A DNA stretch of 64,000 bases from Gp6-AA40 sp035711805 (lineage in GTDB: Bacteria > Acidobacteriota > Vicinamibacteria > Vicinamibacterales > UBA2999): positions 1 to 64,000 of the forward strand of contig DASTBV010000100.1 in the NCBI GenBank assembly GCA_035711805.1, read 5' to 3'. The notes under the pieces were generated by a model that ran no database searches, was not told the DNA's origin, and saw only the letters and a program-made list of their open reading frames with translations. This document shows, one piece after another, positions 55,270-63,449 of this stretch (the first letter of the stretch is position 1; every line of letters starts with the position of its first letter). The position numbers were made by a program, and so were the translations under genes.

Positions 55270-56481
55270 ATGAGCGCATCCCGCACGGCGGAGGCGGTGA
55301 TCGCAGGCGCCGGGATCGGCGGAGTTGCCGCCGCGTACCAGCTTGCGGTGCGCGCCGGCGTCTCCCGCGTGGTGATTGTCGATCCGCGGGAGCCGCTCTC
55401 GCTCACTACCAGCAGAGGCTTCGAAGGCTATCGTAACTTCTGGCCGGGGCCGGACGACACAATGATGCGCTTCATGGACCGCAGCATCGATCTGCTGGAG
55501 GCGCTCGACCACGAGAGCGGACACGCGTTCGCCCTGAACCGCCGCGGCTACGTATTTCTCACCGCCGACCCGGCGGAGGCGGAACGTCTCCGGGCAACGG
55601 CCACTCCCACCACGGAGTTTCTCGCGCACGGGCCGGGAATCCGCGCGCGCTATCCCTTCGTCACCGATCGCGTCGTCGCGATGCTGCACGCACGCCGCGC
55701 CGGATATATGAACGCACTCGCCCTTGGCCGCTGGCTGCTGGAGCGAGCGGTTCGGCACGGCGTCGATATCGTTCGAGACGAAGTGAGCGACGTGATCGTC
55801 GAACACGGTGGGTTTATTGGCGTGCGGCTCGCATCCGGCGGCCGCATCGACGCGCGGTCGTTCGTGCTGGCCGCAGGGCCGCGGCTGCCGGAGTGGGTCC
55901 AGAGGCTCGATCTCAACCTGCCGGTCGTCAACGAATTGCACGGCAAGATCTCATTCGAAGACGACTCCGGCGTCGTCCCGAGGGACGCGCCGATGATGAT
56001 CTGGAACGACCCCGTGGAGATTGCCGGGCTCGGCACCTTTCCCGCGGGCGTTCATCTGCGCCCGCGCGGGGAGCGCTCGGTGCTCGGCATCTGGACCTAC
56101 GACACGCGCATAGAGGAGGCGCGCGCTGATCCGGTCTTTCCGCCGCAGTACGCCGAAATCGTGCTTGCCGGCCTGGCGGTGATGATTCCCGGGCTCGCCG
56201 CCTACCGCGGCGCCAGAGCAACGGTTGACGGCGGCTACTACTGCAAGACGCCCGACAACCGGCCCCTCGTCGGGCCCACGACAATCGCCGGCGTCTTTCT
56301 GCTCGGCGCGCTGTCCGGCTTCGGCGTTATGGCCTCGCAGGCCGCGGCTGAACTCGTCGCCGGGCACGTCCTCGAACAGCCGCTCCCTGGTTATGCGGCG
56401 GCGTTTCTCCCGGGACGATTCGCCGATGCGGCGTATCGGCGAGGGCTCGCGGGCGCCGACGCGAGACACGGACAGCTATAG
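55270..56481 (+). CDS. FAD-dependent oxidoreductase (DAO family)
   Basis: 403 residues, cytoplasmic. The dinucleotide fold is AVIAGAGIGGVAAAYQLA with VVIVDPREPLSLT as second strand. Family blocks GYMNALALGRWLLERAVRHG, FVLAAGPRLPEWVQ and GGYYCKTPDNRPLVGPTTIAGVFLLGALSGFGVMASQAAAELVAGH place it with D-amino-acid/sarcosine/glycine oxidase-like enzymes. Its amine or amino-acid substrate is unknown. It is a single gene between divergent and convergent neighbours. Confidence 0.92.
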   Translation: MSASRTAEAVIAGAGIGGVAAAYQLAVRAGVSRVVIVDPREPLSLTTSRGFEGYRNFWPGPDDTMMRFMDRSIDLLEALDHESGHAFALNRRGYVFLTADPAEAERLRATATPTTEFLAHGPGIRARYPFVTDRVVAMLHARRAGYMNALALGRWLLERAVRHGVDIVRDEVSDVIVEHGGFIGVRLASGGRIDARSFVLAAGPRLPEWVQRLDLNLPVVNELHGKISFEDDSGVVPRDAPMMIWNDPVEIAGLGTFPAGVHLRPRGERSVLGIWTYDTRIEEARADPVFPPQYAEIVLAGLAVMIPGLAAYRGARATVDGGYYCKTPDNRPLVGPTTIAGVFLLGALSGFGVMASQAAAELVAGHVLEQPLPGYAAAFLPGRFADAAYRRGLAGADARHGQL

Positions 56482-56527
56482 GGTGAACGGCGTTCCAGTG
56501 TCTGCCGGAACGCCTTGACGGCGTTCC

Positions 56528-57478
56528 TTAGCGCACGGCGATCGGCGCGACCGTTGAGCCCGTGCCGCCCTGAATCTTCAGCGGCTCGACGATCAGCGCG
56601 AACTCGTAGGCGCGGCGCGCGGCGAGCTCGTCGAGCCGGAGGTTCTCGAGCAGGTGGATGCCGTTGACGACGAGCAGAATCTGGTGTCCCGGACCTGCCA
56701 GCTGCTTGTCGGGATTCGGCGAGATCTCGACGGCGGTGTTGTCCGCTCCGACCAGCATCGGGTCCTGCCTCGCCAGCCACTCAGCGGCCGCGGTGCCAAC
56801 GCCGGGACTGGCGCGCTGGTAGCGTGCGTTGTCCTTGCCCCACAGCGTCCCCCATCCGGTGTGGATCAGAATGGCATCGCCTGGCGCGATCGTCAGCTTC
56901 TGGCGCGCCAACGCGGCCTCGAGATCGGCCGGCGTGATTTCGTAGTTCTCCGCGAGCGCCGGAACGCCCTTCAGCGCCGCGACGTCCACGAGCACACCAC
57001 GCGTCATCAGCGCCCCGACCTGTTCCACCCCCAGCTTCGAGAACCCTGTGCGCGTCGCCGCGTCCTCCAGCGTGACGCAGTTGTACATGCTGTTGCCGAT
57101 CATCTGGTGGCTGAACGTGTCGAACTGCGTGCCCACCTGTCCGATCTCGGCGACGACCAGTTCCTCGTTCGAGCCGCGGCGGTTGATCCCGGGATCGTTC
57201 CTGGTGCGTTTGGTGAACAGATCGAACTGCCGGCCCGCAGGCATCGGCATCGATGGAGAGAGCACGCGCCCGAGCTCGAACACCTCACCGGTCTGGATCA
57301 GGCGGGCGGCCTTCAGCACCGTTGCCGGTTTCATGTGGTTGGCCGATCCGCGCTGGTCGCCGGCTCCCCATTTCGACGGACAGCGCTCGGTGTCCGCGGG
57401 CGGCTTCCACGCCTGCGCGGACGCAGAGCCGCTGTCGAACGCGATCAGGAGTGCCGCCAAAACGAAGATGCCGCGCAT
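56528..57478 (-). CDS. Secreted cyclase family protein lacking the canonical HGGTHxD motif
   Basis: 316 residues from the ATG at 57478 with GGAGG upstream. A signal peptide (MRGIFVLAALLIAF, cut near GSASAQ) is followed by WKPPADTERCPSKWGAGDQRGSANHM. The metal region reads GQVGTQFDTFSHQMIG, replacing the HGGTHxDAP of the first cyclase at 28912, while AALKGVP, YEITPADLEAAL, ILIHTGWGTLWG and the closing LKIQGGTGSTVAPIAV are typical. It may therefore belong to the divergent branch in which the first His is absent, and activity is uncertain. Function unknown. Confidence 0.82.
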   Translation of the reverse strand: MRGIFVLAALLIAFDSGSASAQAWKPPADTERCPSKWGAGDQRGSANHMKPATVLKAARLIQTGEVFELGRVLSPSMPMPAGRQFDLFTKRTRNDPGINRRGSNEELVVAEIGQVGTQFDTFSHQMIGNSMYNCVTLEDAATRTGFSKLGVEQVGALMTRGVLVDVAALKGVPALAENYEITPADLEAALARQKLTIAPGDAILIHTGWGTLWGKDNARYQRASPGVGTAAAEWLARQDPMLVGADNTAVEISPNPDKQLAGPGHQILLVVNGIHLLENLRLDELAARRAYEFALIVEPLKIQGGTGSTVAPIAVR

Positions 57479-57498
57479 TGAAATCCTCCGCACACGCG

Positions 57499-57523
57499 AA
57501 AAAGGCCGACGTAAACGTCGGCC
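57499..57523 (-). terminator. Intrinsic terminator of the cytochrome c gene
   Basis: On the minus strand GGCCGACGT and ACGTCGGCC form a 9-bp stem (8 bp with a realistic loop), followed by TTTTT. It lies 69 nt downstream of the cytochrome c stop codon and just before the start of the cyclase gene. Confidence 0.8.
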
Positions 57524-57544
57524 TCTCCCACCCGTCGCGTGCAC

Positions 57545-57564
57545 GCGGACCCGACGGGGTCCGC
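57545..57564. repeat. GCGGACCC-GACG-GGGTCCGC hairpin
   Basis: An 8-bp perfect stem with a GACG loop, between the terminator and the cytochrome c stop codon. It looks like another small dispersed palindromic element. Confidence 0.7.
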
Positions 57565-57592
57565 GCCACTAAAACGCAATCGAATCAGCCGC

Positions 57593-58033
57593 CTAGAGCA
57601 CCCCGGCCTTGAAGGAGTACGGCGTGGCCTTGCCGTCGCCCTCGCGATAGAGCTTGTGGCACGCGCCGCACGTCGCGCCCTGGAACTCCTTCACCGCACC
57701 CTGCACCGCCATCTGATCGACCGTCGCGGCAGAGAGCATCTTGTCGATCGCGTCAAGCCGGCTCAAACCATCCTTGACGATCGCGACCGCATCGTCTTTC
57801 TTCACGCTCGCCCACATGCCCTGAAGCGTCATGAAGTTCGTGCGGAGCGCAGCCACCTGTGTGCGTGCGTCCGCGTAACTCGCCGAGGCGATGGCTTTGT
57901 TCATCGGCCCGAACGCCGACACGTTCGCTTTCATGATCTTGGCGTGTTCTTCCAACGTCATCTTGGCCTGAGCCGCCACGCCGACGGCGAAGACGAACAG
58001 GAGCGCCGATGTCCACATGAGGAATCGCTTCAT
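57593..58033 (-). CDS. Cytochrome c' family protein
   Basis: 146 residues with a signal peptide (MKRFLMWTSALLFVFAVG, cut near VAAQAK). The mature part is a four-helix bundle, and the haem motif CGACH lies near the C-terminus in FQGATCGACHKLYREGDG, the defining place for cytochrome c'. Such proteins bind NO or transfer electrons in the periplasm. GGAGG precedes the ATG, and it has its own intrinsic terminator. It is divergent from the DUF1801 gene. Confidence 0.92.
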   Translation of the reverse strand: MKRFLMWTSALLFVFAVGVAAQAKMTLEEHAKIMKANVSAFGPMNKAIASASYADARTQVAALRTNFMTLQGMWASVKKDDAVAIVKDGLSRLDAIDKMLSAATVDQMAVQGAVKEFQGATCGACHKLYREGDGKATPYSFKAGVL

Positions 58034-58116
58034 ATTGCCCTCCTTGGGAGCAAAAATCGCCGACAGGCGGGCGAATACTACGTCAGCGACATGAAGGAAT
58101 CAACGAAGGAGCGCGA

Positions 58117-58122
58117 TACGAT
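58117..58122 (+). promoter_or_regulatory. Leaderless-type -10 box TACGAT
   Basis: TACGAT lies exactly 6 nt before the ATG at 58129, without a Shine-Dalgarno. Confidence 0.4.
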
Positions 58123-58128
58123 CGGCGC

Positions 58129-58518
58129 ATGAAAAAGCCGGCCGCGAGCCACGGTCCGTCAGCGTCGGACCTGATCTCGAACAGAATCGCCGACCTCGGC
58201 GACTGGCGCGGCGACACGCTCGCCAGAATGCGCAAGCTCATCAAGGATGCGGACCCGGACGTCGTCGAGGAGTGGAAGTGGATGAATCCGGTGTGGTCGC
58301 ACGACGGCATCATCTGCACGGGCGAGGCGTACAAAAAGGCCGTGAAGCTGACGTTCGCCAACGGCGCCGCGTTGAAGGATCCGGCCCGGCTGTTCAACTC
58401 GAGCCTCGAGGGAAACGTCCGCCGCGCGATCGACATCCACGAAGGAGTGCAGCTTGACGAGTCGGCTTTCAAGGCGCTCGTTCGCGAGGCCGTCGCTTTC
58501 AACAGGCAGGCAACCTGA
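58129..58518 (+). CDS. DUF1801 protein
   Basis: 129 residues, cytoplasmic. LARMRKLIKDADPDVVEEWKW, NPVWSHDGIICTGEAYKKAVKLTFANGAAL and RLFNSSLEGNVRRAIDIHEG are strong DUF1801 features, of a different subgroup from the protein at 50181. The fold is frataxin-like; function is unknown. The ATG is preceded by TACGAT at 6 nt, so a leaderless message is likely. It is followed by the TIGR03435 gene. Confidence 0.93.
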   Translation: MKKPAASHGPSASDLISNRIADLGDWRGDTLARMRKLIKDADPDVVEEWKWMNPVWSHDGIICTGEAYKKAVKLTFANGAALKDPARLFNSSLEGNVRRAIDIHEGVQLDESAFKALVREAVAFNRQAT

Positions 58519-58565
58519 GTCGCGCTCCCTTCGTCCAAGCATCATCCGGCGCAGGGAGAACACTC

Positions 58566-59294
58566 ATGCGATATCTGGCCGTTCTGGCCGCCACAGTGCT
58601 GATCGTGCCGTTGCAGGCGCAGTCGTCCACGACCTTCGATGTGGTGTCGATCAAGCCGAACAAGAGCGGAGCCGCCGCCTCGGAGACCGAGACGACCCCC
58701 GGACGACTGAATCTGATCAACGTGACGCCGCTGTCGCTGCTGCTCCGGGCGTTTGGCGTGCTGACGCCCCAGATCGTCGGCGCACCGGGCTGGCTCGCGA
58801 CGGAGCGTTACGACGTGGTGGCGTCGGTGCCCGGCGGCGCCGTGCTGACTGATCAGACCCGGCAGGCGTACATGGAGCGGATGCTGACCGATCGCTGGCG
58901 GCTTCGATACCACCGGGAGACACGGGACATTCCCGTCTATTCACTCGTGACCGCGAACGAAGGGTCCAAGATGGTCACCCACACGGGCCCGGGTGAATAC
59001 GGAATGAAGGTCGAGCGGGCTGGCCCGCGCGTGATTCTTCGGAGTACGCGAGGCAACATGCCGCGGCTGGTCGAGATTCTGAGCGGCTTTAGCGGCCGCG
59101 TGGTGAGCAACGACACCGGGCTCGGCGGCGAGTACGACTTCACGCTCGAATGGATCCAGGATGCCAACGCCACTGATTCCGGCCCGTCGCTCTTTACGGC
59201 GCTGCGCGAGCAGCTTGGCCTCCGGCTGGTGTCCGCCGAGAGGCCCGCACCGGTGATCGTCATCGACCAGATCGAGCGGCCGTCTGAGAATTGA
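58566..59294 (+). CDS. TIGR03435 family secreted protein
   Basis: 242 residues with a signal peptide (MRYLAVLAATVLIVP, cut near LQAQSS). FDVVSIKPNKSG is the family opening; MLTDRWRLRYHRETRDIPVYSLV, GLGGEYDFTLEWIQD and LFTALREQLGLRLVSAERPAP complete the layout. GGGAG precedes the ATG. Unlike the copy at 1762, it has no palindromic operator and lies downstream of an unrelated gene on the same strand. Function unknown. Confidence 0.92.
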   Translation: MRYLAVLAATVLIVPLQAQSSTTFDVVSIKPNKSGAAASETETTPGRLNLINVTPLSLLLRAFGVLTPQIVGAPGWLATERYDVVASVPGGAVLTDQTRQAYMERMLTDRWRLRYHRETRDIPVYSLVTANEGSKMVTHTGPGEYGMKVERAGPRVILRSTRGNMPRLVEILSGFSGRVVSNDTGLGGEYDFTLEWIQDANATDSGPSLFTALREQLGLRLVSAERPAPVIVIDQIERPSEN

Positions 59295-59301
59295 GCCGCC
59301 G

Positions 59302-60159
59302 CTACTGCGGTACGCCGGCGAATGACCGGTTATCGAGCTTCGCCGCGAGCTCCACGAATTCGGGCCGCGGGCCATCCCACCGCAGCGACTCCACGTCGTC
59401 GAACAACGGCAGATGCGTGCGCAGCGTGGCCAGGTTGCGGAACAGCAGCGCCAGCTCCAGATCCCGTGCGAGCGTCTTCGCGAGCGCTCCTGAACTGGTG
59501 GCGTTCACGGACCACAGGGCGGGATCCATCGGGATCGCCTCGAGGTGAGCGAATCGCGCAAGCACTGCCGCCGTCGACTTGGCGCCCCAGCCGCGCAGGC
59601 CGGGATACCCGTCCGCGGCATCGCCTACCAGCGCGAGATAGTCGGGAATCGACGCCGGTGAAACGCCGAATTTGCCTCGAATCCCGGCTTCGTCGAACGT
59701 CGTGCGCGTCCGCCGATTCATCTGTACGACGCGCGTTCCCTGCACGCACTGCGCCAGATCCTTGTCCGGCGTGCAGATGACGACGCGATCGACACGGGCG
59801 TCGCGAGCGGCGATCGCCGCCGCAGAGGCCAGCGCATCATCAGCCTCGAACTCCGTCATCGGCCAGACGGCGATGCCCGCCGCCGCCAGCGCCTCTTCGA
59901 GAAGCGGGAACTGCGCGTAGAGCTCCGGCTCGATCCCTGCGCCTGTCTTGTATCCCGGCCAGAGATCGTTGCGGAACGATTCGATGACATGGTCGGTCGC
60001 GACGCCGACGTATCGTGCTCCACCCGTGATCATCGCCAGGACCGACTGGACGACGCCGCGCACCGCGGCGACTTCACGTCCGTCAGCGTCCTTCGCCGGC
60101 GGCAGCGCGTAGTAGTGGCGGAACAATTCGTAGGTGCCGTCGATGAGAACGACGTCCAT
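59302..60159 (-). CDS. Stand-alone 5'-3' exonuclease (PolA N-domain type)
   Basis: 285 residues. VVLIDGTYELFRHYYALPP is followed by VRGVVQSVLAMI, VATDHVIESFRNDLWPGYK, EADDALASAA, VVICTPDKDLAQCV (acidic metal-site blocks) and the H3TH loop VGDAADGYPGLRGWGAKSTAAVLARF. This is the FEN-like nuclease domain without a polymerase, like ExoIX/Xni-type proteins. It would trim 5' flaps or RNA primers in the cytoplasm. Its ATG overlaps the DUF6152 stop codon (TAATG) and it ends an overlapping cassette of otherwise exported or membrane proteins. Confidence 0.93.
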   Translation of the reverse strand: MDVVLIDGTYELFRHYYALPPAKDADGREVAAVRGVVQSVLAMITGGARYVGVATDHVIESFRNDLWPGYKTGAGIEPELYAQFPLLEEALAAAGIAVWPMTEFEADDALASAAAIAARDARVDRVVICTPDKDLAQCVQGTRVVQMNRRTRTTFDEAGIRGKFGVSPASIPDYLALVGDAADGYPGLRGWGAKSTAAVLARFAHLEAIPMDPALWSVNATSSGALAKTLARDLELALLFRNLATLRTHLPLFDDVESLRWDGPRPEFVELAAKLDNRSFAGVPQ

Positions 60160-60557
60160 TATCTGGCGCTCCGCGGCGGCCGCACGATCCGCGGCGACGA
60201 CGAGAGCTGTTCGTAGCGGAAGCCGTCGGCGGGCCGATCGAGCTCGCGTACGTAGAGAATCGCTTTCTGATCGCGTCCAGGCCTGCCGGACACGAGCAGC
60301 TGCTCGCCGGGTTTCAACGTGCTCGCGGTCATCCCGATCTGCACCAGCTCGAATCGATTATCCAGTTCCAGGCGCCACACGCTCGACAGCGAACCCGCCC
60401 TGGCCTCTGCGATCAGGTATGGGTGCGGATTCACGAAGTGAAACTCGCGGACGACGACCGTCAGTGAAAGTTCGCGGGCGGCATCATACTCGGACAACGA
60501 GTGATGTCCATAGACGGGCGCCGCGGACAACAGGACGACGAACGCGAGAATCTTCAT
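60159..60557 (-). CDS. DUF6152 secreted protein
   Basis: 132 residues with a signal peptide (MKILAFVVLLSAAP, cut near VYGHH). The mature N-terminus HHSLSEYDAARELSLTVVVREFHFVNPHPYL is characteristic of DUF6152, an OB-like periplasmic fold. The end GRPGRDQKAILYVRELDRPADGFRYEQ is also typical. Function unknown; the two leading His could bind metal. Stop and start codons overlap those of both neighbours. Confidence 0.88.
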   Translation of the reverse strand: MKILAFVVLLSAAPVYGHHSLSEYDAARELSLTVVVREFHFVNPHPYLIAEARAGSLSSVWRLELDNRFELVQIGMTASTLKPGEQLLVSGRPGRDQKAILYVRELDRPADGFRYEQLSSSPRIVRPPRSAR

Positions 60558-61486
60558 GTCGTGACCCGGCGAAATGCCGAGGTGCGCGGTATCCAGCATC
60601 GCACGTGCTGCGAGTATGTCTCGAACTCATCGCCAAAGGCGTCACGAAGATCGCGTTCCTCGGCCGGGCGGACCAGGTACTCCCAAATAAGTCCGCCCAC
60701 GATCACATACGCCAGGACCGCCCACGAGCCGAGCCACAGCGCAACCGCGAGCCCCTGGCCCAGCCCGGCAACGACCATTGGATTCCGCAGATAGCTGTAC
60801 GGTCCGGTCGTCACCAGGCGGTTGGTGGCGATAAACGGCAACGGCGTGCCGGCGCCCCGGCCGGCCATCGTCACGCCGCTGGCGAGACCGAGGCTGCTGA
60901 ATACCACAAACAGGACAGCGGCGAGCAGACGCTGCGAGGTGAACGCGAAGGACGGCCACCGCAGCTGCCGCTCGACGAACACGATCGCCGACGGCACGAC
61001 GAACAGGAAGAACGACCAGAACACGACGATCTGAGCGAGAGTGGCGGCAACGTGGCGCACCGCGTGTCCAGGTGCGGCCCGGCGGAAGATCGGGATGCTG
61101 CCCGCACTGACGTCGAGTGCACCGATCGTCGAGAACAGGGCTGCCGGCGCCATCAGCGCGACGTTGAGCCACCCGCCGCCGCGCCACATCGACCACCCGA
61201 CACAGTAGATGAAGGCGTAGACCATCGCGCCGGCTGCGAACCACGCCAACGGCATCGCCCAGCGCAGCGACAGGAGTATCGACACGGCGGCTGCCAGAGA
61301 CACCGGTACGGCTACGAGGAGGTCTGGCATCTGAAACGCGCGGAGGTCGGCTTCGGCCGCACCGCGAGGCAGAAACAGCGGCACGGCGGACGGCTCGGCG
61401 GACAGGTATACCCACCAGCCCGCAATTCCCAGCGCCTGCACGAGAAAATACCAGCCGCCGAAGCGACTGCCCGAAAAAGAATTCAT
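60554..61486 (-). CDS. Isoprenylcysteine methyltransferase-like membrane protein
   Basis: 310 residues with about seven membrane segments. The C-terminal part has the ICMT/phospholipid methyltransferase block VTTGPYSYLRNPMVVAGLGQGLAVALWLGSW and RPAEERDLRDAFGDEFETYSQHV, which in the family forms the S-adenosylmethionine site. The N-terminal half is unusually long and hydrophobic. Substrate is unknown (lipid or isoprenoid thiol). The ATG at 61486 shares bases with the esterase TGA; the stop overlaps DUF6152. Confidence 0.85.
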   Translation of the reverse strand: MNSFSGSRFGGWYFLVQALGIAGWWVYLSAEPSAVPLFLPRGAAEADLRAFQMPDLLVAVPVSLAAAVSILLSLRWAMPLAWFAAGAMVYAFIYCVGWSMWRGGGWLNVALMAPAALFSTIGALDVSAGSIPIFRRAAPGHAVRHVAATLAQIVVFWSFFLFVVPSAIVFVERQLRWPSFAFTSQRLLAAVLFVVFSSLGLASGVTMAGRGAGTPLPFIATNRLVTTGPYSYLRNPMVVAGLGQGLAVALWLGSWAVLAYVIVGGLIWEYLVRPAEERDLRDAFGDEFETYSQHVRCWIPRTSAFRRVTT

Positions 61487-62406
61487 CGGCCGGAGAGGCG
61501 ATCCGCGGATGGCGAGGGAGACGTCAGGTTCGCCGGCGACGCGAGGTTTCTCGCGAAGAACGGCAGCACGCTCCATTCGATCCGCTCGCGGATCCGATTT
61601 GAACGGTCGCCGTCGTACTCCTCGTAGGCGTGGGGAATGCGGAGCTTGGTCATCGCGGCGTGCAGTTGCCGGGTCGTCTGCAATGACGGATCGCCGGTGC
61701 CAACGTCAATCGAGATCGCGTAGTACACATCGAGATTGGATGCGTACTTTGCGAGCTCCGTCGTGACGGCATCCACAGCGGACGGACTCATCGCATACAG
61801 ATTCGCGAACACTTCCGGCCGCTTCATGCCGATCCGCAGCGCGGCCTCGGCACCCGCGTCGTGGCCGGCGATGCCACGGCTCATTCGATGCGTCAGCGTC
61901 CGGAAACGAGCATCGATAGACGAGACCAGATCATCGGCAATGAACCGTTCCCAGTCGCCGGTCGCCGCCGAGCTGACGTACGTGTTCCCCTTCTTGAGCA
62001 TCGCGGCGTTCGGCGTGACGACGATGAACTCGCTGAAGCCCTGGGCGGCGGCGAGACGATCGGCGCTCTGCTGGAGCGCGAATGTCTGATCGACGAATGT
62101 GTTCTCGCTTCCGCCGTCGCCGTGAAGCAGGTAGACCGTCGGAAAGCGTCTCTTCTCGTCGCCGGCGTAGCCGGGCGGGAGGTACACCGTGACTGCGCGC
62201 TCAGGCGATTCGCCCTCCCGATTTCCTTCGAGCGCCTTGCCACGTACCGTGATTCGTTCAACCGTGCCCGTCGTCGCGCGCGCGCCGCGCCCGGGGCCCG
62301 CAGGGCCGCCTGGCGCACCACCCCGCCGCTGGGCCTCGGGTATGGCGCCCGCGGCGATCACGAGCGCGATCGACACGGCGAGCGAAAACGTGCGCCCTGG
62401 CTTCAT
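61483..62406 (-). CDS. Esterase-D-like protein with lost catalytic Ser and His
   Basis: 307 residues with a signal peptide (MKPGRTFSLAVSIALVIA) and a Gly/Arg-rich linker. The alpha/beta fold of the putative esterase family is clear: YLPPGYAGDEKRRFPTVYLLHGDGG, then RGIAGHDAGAEAALRIGMKRPEVFANLYAMSP and YAISIDVGTGD. The nucleophile position, normally Ser in GxSMGG, reads GHDAG, and the final His region reads EEYDGDRSNRI rather than GDH. Both catalytic residues are therefore missing, so it is likely a binding protein or pseudoenzyme. It is the first gene of the overlapping cassette. Confidence 0.83.
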   Translation of the reverse strand: MKPGRTFSLAVSIALVIAAGAIPEAQRRGGAPGGPAGPGRGARATTGTVERITVRGKALEGNREGESPERAVTVYLPPGYAGDEKRRFPTVYLLHGDGGSENTFVDQTFALQQSADRLAAAQGFSEFIVVTPNAAMLKKGNTYVSSAATGDWERFIADDLVSSIDARFRTLTHRMSRGIAGHDAGAEAALRIGMKRPEVFANLYAMSPSAVDAVTTELAKYASNLDVYYAISIDVGTGDPSLQTTRQLHAAMTKLRIPHAYEEYDGDRSNRIRERIEWSVLPFFARNLASPANLTSPSPSADRLSGR

Positions 62407-62441
62407 GGCGTCTTCACGCGCCTAGTGTAGCCGGGAATCTG

Positions 62442-63449
62442 TCAACGGTAGCCCAACTGAATCACCTCGAAGTCGTCGCCTGTCAGGTTTCGGAATGCCG
62501 GGTTCAGCTCGCTGTTGTTCCAGCGCGAATCCATCGCGCCGGTCACGTAGAGGTCGCTCCCGTTGTCGGCCACGATGAGGCCGTGCGTCTGCATGCCGCG
62601 GAAGATGTTGCGGATATAGGCAGGATAGGTCGCCAGGTCCTTCGACGCTTTCAGCCGCAGTCTGGCTCCCATCGGCAGCGCGCCCGGCGACGATCCGGCA
62701 CGGTGCGACGCGGGCCAGACGTAGCCATTGGTGGCGCGGACGGTGACACGAAGGGCGTGGCGGATCGGTCCGCGCACGGCTTCGTCGTAGCGAACGAGGC
62801 CCGGAAGGATCGCCAGCCCCGCGGCATCGGCGGACGTCCAGCCCTCGGGGCGGCGCGCATTCGATGCGAGGTTGAACACCGCGCCCGAGCCGGCTTCCCA
62901 CCGCTGGGCGCCGGCGTTCCACCGCGTGGCAAACAGTTCGAACAGCAACCATCGATCCCGATCGACGACGATCAGGTGACGATCGCCGCTCGAGCCGCCG
63001 CCTGGCACTCCACCTTCGATGTAGTTCGGCTGCGTCGCCGCCTCGGGCGGAATGGGATATCCGGCTTCGCCACCAAACCCGGTGTCACTTTCGCTGCCGT
63101 AGGCAGTGAAGGTGATCGGTACGCGCGGCTGACCGCTGCCGACGCCAACGTACGGGATGCCGTACGGCGGCGGCCCGAAGTCGGGGTGGGACGAGCGCGT
63201 CCGGCCGATGAAGTCGATGTACGCGCTCGACTGCGGATCGACCGGAGCGTTCGAGATATCGAGATTCCACCAGTTGTCGTCGGGGAACAGCCGCCGGCCG
63301 CCAAAGTCGTCCGACAACTGGACGCCGGTCGAAGAACCGCCCGGACCGGGACCGGGCGACTCGGACGGGCTCGTGGGCGCGCCGCCGCAGGCCATGGACA
63401 CGAGCGCGATCACGATTCCCGCGCGTGAATTACGGATTCGCTTCGTCAT
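62442..63449 (-). CDS. Large hypothetical lipoprotein
   Basis: 335 residues from the ATG at 63449. VSMACGG gives a lipobox. A Ser/Pro/Gly linker (SPSESPGPGPGGSS) leads to FPDDNWWNLDISNAPVDPQSSAYIDFIG, a conserved-looking opening. GIPYVGVGSGQPRVPITFTAYG, HLIVVDRDRWLLFELFATRWN, and GAVFNLASNARRPEGWTSADAAGL follow, then YVWPASHRAGSS and TYPAYIRNIFRGMQTHGLIVADNGSDLYV. I recognise the pattern as an exported acidobacterial/actinobacterial protein with no assigned function. Its N-terminus overlaps the Clp-N gene stop codon by 20 nt. Confidence 0.8.
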   Translation of the reverse strand: MTKRIRNSRAGIVIALVSMACGGAPTSPSESPGPGPGGSSTGVQLSDDFGGRRLFPDDNWWNLDISNAPVDPQSSAYIDFIGRTRSSHPDFGPPPYGIPYVGVGSGQPRVPITFTAYGSESDTGFGGEAGYPIPPEAATQPNYIEGGVPGGGSSGDRHLIVVDRDRWLLFELFATRWNAGAQRWEAGSGAVFNLASNARRPEGWTSADAAGLAILPGLVRYDEAVRGPIRHALRVTVRATNGYVWPASHRAGSSPGALPMGARLRLKASKDLATYPAYIRNIFRGMQTHGLIVADNGSDLYVTGAMDSRWNNSELNPAFRNLTGDDFEVIQLGYR

